Below are positions 1-6,283 of a DNA stretch of 8,616 nucleotides, piece by piece. The stretch spans positions 1 to 8,616 of the forward strand of contig JBPCPI010000237.1 of assembly GCA_050999295.1 (NCBI GenBank). The letters are read 5' to 3'. Made by a program: the position numbers and the translations under genes. Numbering within the stretch: position 1 is the stretch's first letter; the number at the start of each line of letters is the position of its first letter. The notes below the pieces were generated by a model. It did no database searches. It was not told the origin of the DNA and was given only the letters and a program-made list of their open reading frames with translations. The stretch comes from JACCQS01 sp050999295 (GTDB lineage Bacteria; Actinomycetota; Actinomycetes; Mycobacteriales; Geodermatophilaceae).

Positions 1-1012
1 CCAGTCGGGTGGCTACCACAGCTGCCCCCGGTGACGTGATCTGCACCAAGACCGCTCGGACCGGCCCGAGCTTCCGGGCTGCCGCCAGCACCGCGTTGCC
101 CAGCCGCAACCGTTGCCGACCGGCCGCGGGACTGTGACCCGCTTGGAGCGTGGCCAGTACTGGCCACTGGTAGTGCCGGGCAATGTCCATTTCGTCGCGA
201 ACTCTGGTGTCCCAACGTTGCCGCACCGCCCCCCCACCGATGCCCAGCAGCAAACCGGCCAGCAGGCACGACACGGTCACCGTGCTCGGGCGGGGACTGT
301 CTGGAGTGTTTGGCACGACGGCATCCCGGATGACCCGGCCACCCAGCACGTCGCTGGAGGACAGGATGTCGAGTTCGGCGCTGCGCGCCCTCAGCGCCTC
401 GATGAGTCGCTGCAGGGTGACGTTGTTCGCGGTGTCACCCGTCGGGCCAAGGGCAGCGGTTTCCGCCTCGAAGTCTGTGCGCAACTCGTTGAGAGCACGG
501 CTCAGCGCCATCCTCCTGGCTGAGAGATCCGCGGCCGCTGACGTCAGCCGATTGGTGAGGTAGGCGGCGGCCAGAGCGTCTGCTCCTCTCATCGCCTGCT
601 CGCCAGTCGAGGCCCGGTAGGTCACGGCCAGGATCGTCGTGTTGGTGGCTACGGTCACCTCGACGTGCTCCGGGAGCGAGCGGGCATCGGTGGCGCCGTC
701 CAACAGCTGCGATGCATCGCTCAGAACCTGTGCTGATGTGACTAGTCGTGCCTCTGTGTCCAGGTTGATCAGATCGGTGGAGAAGTCGGCGGCCGCTTCG
801 GTGGTCGCCGGCAGCACCAACACCTGCGCGGTGGCCTTGTAGGTCTTCGGATGCACAGTGAGGATCGTCATGGCGACGACGAGGCCGGTAAGGACGCCGA
901 TGACCACGATCAGTCCACGGCGTCGAAGGAAGCCGACGTAGTCCGACACCGTCACCGAGGTCGTTGTCGAGACCGCTGACTCTGACGGCCCGTCAGCATC
1001 GCCGTGCGCCAT
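1..1012 (-). CDS. Wzz-like chain-length determinant protein, 3' end cut by window edge
   Basis: Reading the minus strand from the ATG at 1012-1010 gives about 337 residues with no stop before the left edge, so the C-terminus is missing. Seen: a cytoplasmic N-tail, a first membrane segment at about residues 34-52, an extracytoplasmic domain with the Wzz-family pattern DTEARLV near 85-91 and AAAYLTNRL near 148-156, a helical Ala/Arg/Glu-rich stretch (about 155-220), a Pro-containing lead (about 234-242) and a second membrane segment (about 245-263). Wzz/polysaccharide co-polymerases set polymer length at the inner membrane. After the second segment a BY-kinase-like domain begins, with VLVQITSPGAAVVATRL at about 321-337, where a Walker A would be expected but no GK[ST] is present. 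The start overlaps the upstream sulfotransferase stop by one base (TGATG). It is clearly a paralogue of the Wzz-like protein at 4570-6183. The family call is firm; the role of the cut-off domain is unknown. Confidence 0.85.
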   Translation of the reverse strand, partial: MAHGDADGPSESAVSTTTSVTVSDYVGFLRRRGLIVVIGVLTGLVVAMTILTVHPKTYKATAQVLVLPATTEAAADFSTDLINLDTEARLVTSAQVLSDASQLLDGATDARSLPEHVEVTVATNTTILAVTYRASTGEQAMRGADALAAAYLTNRLTSAAADLSARRMALSRALNELRTDFEAETAALGPTGDTANNVTLQRLIEALRARSAELDILSSSDVLGGRVIRDAVVPNTPDSPRPSTVTVSCLLAGLLLGIGGGAVRQRWDTRVRDEMDIARHYQWPVLATLQAGHSPAAGRQRLRLGNAVLAAARKLGPVRAVLVQITSPGAAVVATRL

Positions 1013-1998
1013 CACGACCCGTTCCTAGTTTGCTCATCGATCGGATAGAAGCCCTCCGCCACGTCTCGGGTCAGGGATCGTACCCGCTGGATCTCGGCGG
1101 CGCTCAGTCTGTCCCGGAAGGACGTCAACGCGGCCTGGCCCGTCATTGGCCGGTACGCCGTCCGCGACAGGCCGCGGGAGAAGTTCCAGGCGAACGAGCT
1201 GTCGGCCGATCCCAGAGCAGTCGTCGCCGCCTGCACCCGGCGTCGCACCCGGTCTGTCCAGGTCAACCCGGCCAGGGCGTAGACCTCCCGGAAGGCCTGC
1301 TCCGGTGCCCTGGTGAAATCCTCGTAGCGCCGTACGTGCACGTTCGGGTCGGCTTTACGTAGACGGTCGACGGCGTCGTAGGCGGTGTTCCACAGCTGGG
1401 CGTTCTTGGCTAGCCGGTCCTGTGACCCCACCAGCGCCCGCAGGGTCGGGGCATGGTCTGCGAGAAGATCGCGCATCAACAGCGGCTGTTCGAGTAGCTC
1501 GTGGAAGTAAATGGTCCAGCCCAGTTTCTTCCAGCTGCCGACAAAGGCGACCGGATCGCGAACGAGGACGATCGTGGTCGCTCCCAGGCAACGGGAGAAC
1601 CAGGCCGCAGAAAAGAGCGCATAGGGATCGTCGACCAGGGCGCGGCGACCACGCAGCCTGCCTAGCGTAAACGCCGAAGCGTACTTGGCCAACCGGGCAA
1701 GATCGCCTGCAGCACGGTTGCGCCGTAGTTCGGCTCCTAGCCGGTAGCGCAGGCGCAGCGTATCCCCGAAAGCGCGCCGCCAGACATCGTCGTTGTCGGC
1801 ACAGATGTACTGGAATCGATGCGTGACGGTGGCATCAAGAATGCCAGGGGAGCGACCGGGAGGATGTTGGGGGTTCAGCGGCTCGTTGACGTACACCAGC
1901 TCGTCGCTGGCCTCGAGCATCTTGCCCACCCAGCTTGTTCCCGATCGCGGCAGTCCGGTCACCAACACCGCGCCGTCCCGCCGGATGTCATCATTCAT
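1012..1998 (-). CDS. Sulfotransferase (PAPS-dependent, stand-alone)
   Basis: This 328-residue soluble protein is predicted to transfer sulfate from PAPS to a hydroxyl acceptor, here most likely a sugar or glycolipid. Seen: the 5'-phosphosulfate loop TGLPRSGTSWVGKML at residues 14-28, close to the N-terminus as expected; the 3'-phosphate motif IVLVRDPVAFVGSWKKLGW at 143-161; and a late VHVRRYEDFTRAP block at 220-232, typical of bacterial carbohydrate-type sulfotransferases (Sulfotransfer_1/3 Pfam families). There is no signal peptide or membrane segment, which fits a cytoplasmic enzyme using cytoplasmic PAPS. Its ATG overlaps the stop of the upstream flippase-sulfotransferase by 8 bases (ATGAATGA), and no clear Shine-Dalgarno is visible, so it probably depends on re-initiation. 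It is only distantly similar to the sulfotransferase domain of the fusion, so the two may sulfate different positions. The acceptor cannot be read from sequence. Confidence 0.9.
   Translation of the reverse strand: MNDDIRRDGAVLVTGLPRSGTSWVGKMLEASDELVYVNEPLNPQHPPGRSPGILDATVTHRFQYICADNDDVWRRAFGDTLRLRYRLGAELRRNRAAGDLARLAKYASAFTLGRLRGRRALVDDPYALFSAAWFSRCLGATTIVLVRDPVAFVGSWKKLGWTIYFHELLEQPLLMRDLLADHAPTLRALVGSQDRLAKNAQLWNTAYDAVDRLRKADPNVHVRRYEDFTRAPEQAFREVYALAGLTWTDRVRRRVQAATTALGSADSSFAWNFSRGLSRTAYRPMTGQAALTSFRDRLSAAEIQRVRSLTRDVAEGFYPIDEQTRNGS
1022..1026 (-). promoter_or_regulatory. Ribosome binding site for the left-hand Wzz-like gene
   Basis: The minus strand reads AGGAA nine bases before the ATG at 1012-1010. 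It lies inside the 3' end of the sulfotransferase gene. Together with the one-base stop/start overlap it supports this ATG as the real start and suggests coupled translation. Confidence 0.5.
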
Positions 1999-4519
1999 CG
2001 GCGTAGCCGAGCCTGGTCAGCAGCGGCAGCGCCTGCTTCAGTACGTCGTCCAGCCCGGCTGCGGGCAGGGCATGGCGCCACCGTCCTACCGAGCTGGGGT
2101 CGGCTGCGGTCATGGCACCGTGCAGCATCTGCCGGCTCGGCACCCCGAGCGCCAGAAAGTCCGCGACCGACTCGGCGACGGCTTCCGGTTGGGTCACCAT
2201 CCGCTCGTAGCGCACCAGCAGCACGCGGTCGGCCGGCAGCTCCGCGGCGCCACTGAGCCCGGCCTCGGTGAAGCGTCGCCAGCACCATCCGGTCCGTTCC
2301 AGATCCGAGACGCTCATGAACTCCTCGCGCCGGTCGGGCTCGACCCAGAACCGTGGATAGGGTCCCCAAGGCTGATCGCCTCGCCCTCGAAGTCCCGATC
2401 CCGCCGACGCCGCGGACAGCCACGGTTTCTCGGAGAGAGAGACAGCCACGTCGCGTCCGTCGCGCACGATGTGGATGAATGACGCATCCGGGAAGGTGCT
2501 GTGCAGGAAGGGCAGGATGAAGCAGTTCTCTGGATTCTTCTCGGCGAAGCGCAGTCCGCCGTGCAGACCCGCCAGTAGGAGCGCGCGGTAGCTCGTCCGG
2601 AACACCCGTGCCGCTGTAGCCGCGCTCCAAGCCCCTTCGTACACCATCGCTGCCGCTGCCTTGGTGAGTCTTGGTTCGAAGTGATAGGAGAAGTCGGTGA
2701 CCGCGCCGATCCGACTGCCCAAGAAAGTCGTCCCGGATCTCGGGGCGCCCACGATGAACACTGGGCGTATCAGCGCGGGATTCAGACTGCTGATGCTGCG
2801 GCGAGCGTCTTGCCGCCCCGTGAGCCGCCCGCGCTCCCGGTGATCGGCCAGCAGCCCGATCACCCCCAGCATCAGGAAGCGGCGCAGGTGGGCCGGGGGA
2901 GGCACCGGGAAGTCGGGGTCGGACACCGAGCCGCTCCGCCGGTCCAGCGCGGTCAACGGAGCTCGACCGGCACTGGCAAAATGATCGACTCGACCGGCGC
3001 GTTTGGGCGCCCTCGGCGATCGCATCGCTTCGAGGTCGAGGTCGGTCCGCCAGCGCCAGCACCCGATGAGGAACAGCGCAAAACCGGCTGTAAGAGCCGC
3101 CGCGGTAGGCAAGGCTCGGTAACCGGCAAGCAGGATTACGGAGAGGGGCAGTAGCCCGAAGCACACCGTACACAGAGCGATCGCAGTCCTGGTGCCTCTC
3201 CCCAGTGGATGCAGGCCGAGTGAAAGCCAGATCTGTGCCAACGGAAGGGCGCTGTTGACCACAATGGCTGCCGCCCAGCCGATAGCAGCACCCATGATTC
3301 CCAGCGGTGGGATCAAGAGCAGATCAACCCCTATACACACGGCCAACGCCAAAAGGGCATTGCCCAGACTCCAGGTTGTCCGGCCGGCCATGTTCAGCAC
3401 CGTGTCGACCATCCCGCAGCCTGTGGCGAAGAGCATTGCCGCTGCCAGTACCGCGACCACTGTCACGCCGTCGACGTAACGGGTCCCGAAGAGCTGCAGC
3501 ACCCACGGCGCGAGCAGGGCAAAGCCGAGATAGAACGGCCACACAAGAAGGATCAGCCAGCAGGTGGCAGTCTGGTAGAGACGCTTGGTGCCCGCCGTAT
3601 CTGCGTGCGCCAGCAGCGCAGCCAACTTGGGCTGGACGGCCTGTGAGATGGCTTGCCCGGCCAGTTGCCCCACAATCAAGAAACGGGTGGTGGCCGTGTA
3701 GATCGCGGCTTCCGCCGGTCCCCGCAGCACCGCGATGAGAACGATGTCCAGACGCTGCAGGGCGATCTGTGAGACGCTCGCCACGGCACGCGGGCCGGTG
3801 AATCGCCAGAACTCGCCGGCTACCCGGTCCGCCGGAGCGGCTTTGACGGTGGCCCTGTCGAGGAGCCGAAGAAGCCAGAGACATGCCAACGCGGCTGCGA
3901 CGAGGTACGGCGTGACCCAGGCCAAGATCAACGCGACACCGCTGCCCACCGCGACCGCGACCATAGCAAGCACGGCCTGAGCAGCGGGACGCGCGACTTT
4001 GTCGATCAGAGCGCTCGGTCGCATCGTGCCGTGGCCGCGGGTGGCCGCCAGCGCGGTGTCGCAGACGGCTGCGAGGGGGAGGAAGACGGCGAGGATCCGC
4101 AGGTACCGCGTGAGTGTGCCGGGTTGGCTGCCGCCGATGAGGGTATCGAGCCACGGAGCGCAGGCGAAGAGCGCAATGCCCAGAGCCACCGAGACTCCGA
4201 CGACCGTCGTCATGGCGATCTGCAGACTGCGAACGAGCTTCCCCGGCAACCCGAGCGCCCGATAGCGGGAGAGAAAGTAGACGAGTCCGGTCCCCGTGCC
4301 GAGTTCCGCCAATCGGGCGACCAGCAGAAATACGGTGGTGGCAACGAAGAAGATCCCGGCTTCCTGGACCGGGAAGCCTCGCGCCACCAAGAGCACCAGG
4401 GCGATGTTCGCCACGGTGGCCACAACCGCCGCACCGAGATTCAGGGCACTACCGCGGGCCAGCGATCGCAGGGTCGACACCGAGCCCGATTGGGCTGGTG
4501 CGATGGCGCCAGGTGTCAT
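1991..4519 (-). CDS. Fusion of Wzx/MOP-type polysaccharide flippase and C-terminal sulfotransferase
   Basis: This 842-residue two-part protein has a membrane half at residues 1 to about 490, with roughly 12-14 hydrophobic segments (for example 24-46, 54-72, 103-124, 141-160, 384-404, 408-431, 443-465, 471-489). It resembles the MOP-superfamily flippases that move lipid-linked oligosaccharides across the membrane, whose usual length is about 420-500. A polar Arg/Pro-rich linker follows (about 490-585). Residues 586-842 form a sulfotransferase with the 5'-phosphosulfate loop FIVGAPRSGTTFLGSR (588-603), the 3'-phosphate motif IHIVRDGRDVAVSLSE (682-697), a RYERMVTQPEAVAESVADFL block (770-789) and a late GRWRHAL (812-818). 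An even number of membrane segments would put this domain in the cytoplasm, where PAPS is. The ATG is the first possible start after an in-frame TAG at 4549-4547; no good Shine-Dalgarno precedes it. Both halves look intact. The frame is continuous, so the fusion is seen directly; joint action is inference. Internal starts could also yield a free sulfotransferase. Confidence 0.88.
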   Translation of the reverse strand: MTPGAIAPAQSGSVSTLRSLARGSALNLGAAVVATVANIALVLLVARGFPVQEAGIFFVATTVFLLVARLAELGTGTGLVYFLSRYRALGLPGKLVRSLQIAMTTVVGVSVALGIALFACAPWLDTLIGGSQPGTLTRYLRILAVFLPLAAVCDTALAATRGHGTMRPSALIDKVARPAAQAVLAMVAVAVGSGVALILAWVTPYLVAAALACLWLLRLLDRATVKAAPADRVAGEFWRFTGPRAVASVSQIALQRLDIVLIAVLRGPAEAAIYTATTRFLIVGQLAGQAISQAVQPKLAALLAHADTAGTKRLYQTATCWLILLVWPFYLGFALLAPWVLQLFGTRYVDGVTVVAVLAAAMLFATGCGMVDTVLNMAGRTTWSLGNALLALAVCIGVDLLLIPPLGIMGAAIGWAAAIVVNSALPLAQIWLSLGLHPLGRGTRTAIALCTVCFGLLPLSVILLAGYRALPTAAALTAGFALFLIGCWRWRTDLDLEAMRSPRAPKRAGRVDHFASAGRAPLTALDRRSGSVSDPDFPVPPPAHLRRFLMLGVIGLLADHRERGRLTGRQDARRSISSLNPALIRPVFIVGAPRSGTTFLGSRIGAVTDFSYHFEPRLTKAAAAMVYEGAWSAATAARVFRTSYRALLLAGLHGGLRFAEKNPENCFILPFLHSTFPDASFIHIVRDGRDVAVSLSEKPWLSAASAGSGLRGRGDQPWGPYPRFWVEPDRREEFMSVSDLERTGWCWRRFTEAGLSGAAELPADRVLLVRYERMVTQPEAVAESVADFLALGVPSRQMLHGAMTAADPSSVGRWRHALPAAGLDDVLKQALPLLTRLGYADE
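2924..2940 (-). promoter_or_regulatory. Possible internal ribosome binding site and GTG start within the fusion gene
   Basis: Inside the linker the minus strand reads GGCGGAG (2940-2934), seven bases, then GTG (2926-2924), codon 532 of the fusion. Starting there would give a free sulfotransferase of about 311 residues. This is a weak, chance-prone signal in GC-rich DNA. It is recorded because it bears on whether the sulfotransferase is always tethered. Confidence 0.2.
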
Positions 4520-4554
4520 ATCGGCGGCAGCTGAGCAGCCGTCGGCCTATGCAT
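4516..4554 (-). other. Possible 12-codon leader ORF overlapping the fusion start
   Basis: The minus strand has ATG at 4554-4552 and reads MHRPTAAQLPPI. It stops at TGA 4518-4516, sharing ATGA with the ATG of the flippase-sulfotransferase gene. A weak TAGG lies about six bases before the leader ATG, whereas the main ATG has no evident Shine-Dalgarno. The leader could deliver ribosomes to the main start by coupling. Twelve codons can occur by chance, so this is tentative. The gap also holds an imperfect 15-bp dyad at 4526-4540 (GGCAGCTGAGCAGCC). Confidence 0.2.
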
Positions 4555-4569
4555 GGTCAACCTAGCCTT

Positions 4570-6183
4570 TCAACTTCTCGACGACCGGGCGAGGTGCCGG
4601 CTCGGATGAGCGGGCAGCGGTGGGCCTCGTCGACCACGCTGCGTCGTCGGTGCGGGCGATGGAGGCATGTGCGATCGCGGCTGCGCCGGGGTCAGAACGC
4701 CCCATACGTCGGTGACGCCGACTGCTGTAAACTGCTGCATGGCATCAGCCAGATCGTCGGCCCTAGCCCGGCCGGCCTCGACGACGACGAATGCTGCTGC
4801 GTCAACCAGTCTCGCCATGGATTGGGCGTCTGCACTGGACGTTACCGATGCGGTGTGAATGACCACATAGTCCGACGTCGCACGCAGCGAGGCGACGAGA
4901 TCAGCGGCGGCCTGACTCTGTAGGCCATCGGCCACGATGTCGGCCAACTCGCCCCTACGGATCACCCTCAGCCGATTCTGGGCGTTCATCGGTCTGTCGA
5001 CTGAGTCCCCGCCTGCAGCCGTGCTGCTGGAATCGAGCAGCAGCAAGGTCGTGCGGGCTCCGCTTCTGGCGAGCGCGACGGCGAGGTTGGACGCCACCAG
5101 GTCAGAGGCACCTGCCGGTCCCGCTGCGGCCACGAGGACAACGCCGCGGTCGGCCGGGTTCATGGCAGCCAGGGCATTGCGCAGGCGGCGAAACTCCTGG
5201 GCGGCGGCGCTGGTGGGTGCCGCGACCACCGCGAGGTGGTCTCCCGGAGCCAGGCTGAGAGCTGGCAGTCCCTGGCGATTGATGTCCGCGAGCGTGCTGA
5301 TGTGCGTGTCGCTGCGATCGCGAAGGAATGCCAAGAGCAGCCCCAGTGCCAGGCCCGCGAGCACGCCGCCGACAAGTACCAGGAGAGGATCAAGGGTACT
5401 CGGCCCGGTCGGAGCCGTCGCATCCACGATGACCCGACCCGGGGTGACTGTCGTCGCCGTCAGGTTGCTTACGGCCTGCGACAGCGTCGTGAGCTGACCG
5501 GTGAGAACGCTCGCCTGCGCATCGGCGAAGGCGGCTTCCGGGGAGCCGACGACCGCCGAGGTGCGCTGCGCGATGACCTCCTGAAGCCTGGACTGGGTAT
5601 CGGTGAGCTGCGTGGTCACCGACACCACCCGCTCACCCAAGCTGCTTTCGGCCACGCCGAGGCGGTTCTGCAGGTACGCGGTCGCGAAGGCCTGCGCGCC
5701 CCGGGACGCCTCCTGACCCGAGGGAGCATCGAAGGTGATGTCGAGGACGGACGTGTTCTGCGGGACGTTGGTGGCGACGGACCTGGTCAAGGCAAGAACG
5801 TCCAGGCGACTGTCCAGCAGCTCGCGCGCCAATGCAGCCACCGGTGTGGATTTGACTAGCTGTGCCTCGGTCTCCATGTTGACCGGGTTCCGGTCGCCCT
5901 GCCCGTTAACGGGCTGGGCGGAATCCTCGACCCCCGTGGGAGTGACAAGAACCGAAGCGGTAGAGGAGTAAACCGGCTTGGTGACATGGTTGTACAGGCT
6001 GGCCAGCCCCAGCCCGACGATGAGACTCACGGCGACCACGACCCATCGTCGTCGCACGAGCGCCATCGAATCCCGCAGGCCGTCAGATGCTGCCGCACGT
6101 GAGCCCGGCAAAGATAGTTCCACTGGCACGTCCGCCTTCCCGTTGACCGTCCACACAGAGTAACCGGTGCTGCTCACTGTCAT
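4570..6183 (-). CDS. Wzz-like chain-length protein with degenerate BY-kinase-like domain
   Basis: This 537-residue protein is the first gene of the minus-strand operon. Seen: membrane segment 1 at about 46-66; an extracytoplasmic Wzz domain with ETEAQLVKS (104-112) and ATAYLQNRL (167-175); a helical Gln/Thr-rich stretch (about 176-240); the Pro-rich lead and membrane segment 2 (about 266-287); then a cytoplasmic domain laid out like bacterial tyrosine kinases (EFRRLRNAL at 330-338, Walker-like sites after it). The Walker A position reads VAAAGPAGASDLVASNLAVAL (351-371 region) and lacks the GK[ST] that binds ATP. The A' site is LLLLDSSST (380-388), and the Walker B position reads YVVIHT (439-444), with His where Asp is expected. 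No tyrosine occurs after residue 439, so the usual Tyr cluster is absent; the tail is Pro/Arg-rich. It is probably a catalytically dead co-polymerase. GGAGG lies directly against the ATG, so GTG at 6177-6175 (codon 3) with six-base spacing is the better start. The gap to the next gene is 50 bases. Confidence 0.87.
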   Translation of the reverse strand: MTVSSTGYSVWTVNGKADVPVELSLPGSRAAASDGLRDSMALVRRRWVVVAVSLIVGLGLASLYNHVTKPVYSSTASVLVTPTGVEDSAQPVNGQGDRNPVNMETEAQLVKSTPVAALARELLDSRLDVLALTRSVATNVPQNTSVLDITFDAPSGQEASRGAQAFATAYLQNRLGVAESSLGERVVSVTTQLTDTQSRLQEVIAQRTSAVVGSPEAAFADAQASVLTGQLTTLSQAVSNLTATTVTPGRVIVDATAPTGPSTLDPLLVLVGGVLAGLALGLLLAFLRDRSDTHISTLADINRQGLPALSLAPGDHLAVVAAPTSAAAQEFRRLRNALAAMNPADRGVVLVAAAGPAGASDLVASNLAVALARSGARTTLLLLDSSSTAAGGDSVDRPMNAQNRLRVIRRGELADIVADGLQSQAAADLVASLRATSDYVVIHTASVTSSADAQSMARLVDAAAFVVVEAGRARADDLADAMQQFTAVGVTDVWGVLTPAQPRSHMPPSPAPTTQRGRRGPPLPAHPSRHLARSSRS

Positions 6184-6188
6184 CCTCC
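6184..6188 (-). promoter_or_regulatory. Ribosome binding site that decides the start of the Wzz-like gene
   Basis: GGAGG on the minus strand (6188-6184) touches the ATG at 6183-6181, which leaves no spacer. The GTG at 6177-6175 lies six bases downstream of it, in the optimal range. This favours a start two codons later than the longest reading. Confidence 0.6.
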
Positions 6189-6214
6189 ACTTCTGAGGTG
6201 GCCACCCGATCGGG
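6187..6214. repeat. Two adjacent palindromes in the divergent region
   Basis: CCACTTCTGAGGTGG (6187-6201) is a 15-bp dyad with one mismatched pair, and CCCGATCGGG (6205-6214) is a perfect 10-bp palindrome three bases further on. The first borders the Shine-Dalgarno of the minus-strand operon. They could bind a regulator, or be chance in GC-rich DNA. Confidence 0.35.
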
Positions 6215-6270
6215 GACGATGGGGGGTCTCGCCCGACCTACACTCGTGACTGCGTGATGTAGCCGCAGAA

Positions 6271-6277
6271 GGGGGAG
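6271..6277 (+). promoter_or_regulatory. Ribosome binding site for the plus-strand GH26-like gene
   Basis: GGGGGAG sits six bases before the GTG at 6284-6286. It is a strong purine-rich match and supports GTG as the start. Confidence 0.65.
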
Positions 6278-6283
6278 CGGGGC

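Larger units (their letters stand above)
6184..6283. promoter_or_regulatory. Divergent intergenic control region
   Basis: This 100-bp gap lies between the start of the minus-strand polysaccharide operon and the plus-strand GH26-like gene, so promoters for both should lie here. For the plus strand, TACACT at 6239-6244 is a possible -10 element. No convincing -35 lies 16-18 bases upstream, which is common in high-GC actinobacteria. For the minus strand only weak candidates are seen, such as TACATC at 6261-6256. Two adjacent dyads (6187-6201 and 6205-6214) could be operator sites. Shared control of both transcription units is inference. Confidence 0.5.

Noticed and set aside
13..237. Short minus-strand frame at the left edge
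   Set aside because: It overlaps the Wzz-like protein, which continues in a different frame from 1012 to the edge with coherent membrane and domain features.
1995..3173. 392-codon minus-strand frame inside the fusion gene, which could imply a frameshift between flippase and sulfotransferase
   Set aside because: Its translation is Arg/Pro/Ala-rich without sulfotransferase motifs; the PAPS motifs are in the same frame as the flippase, so no frameshift is needed.
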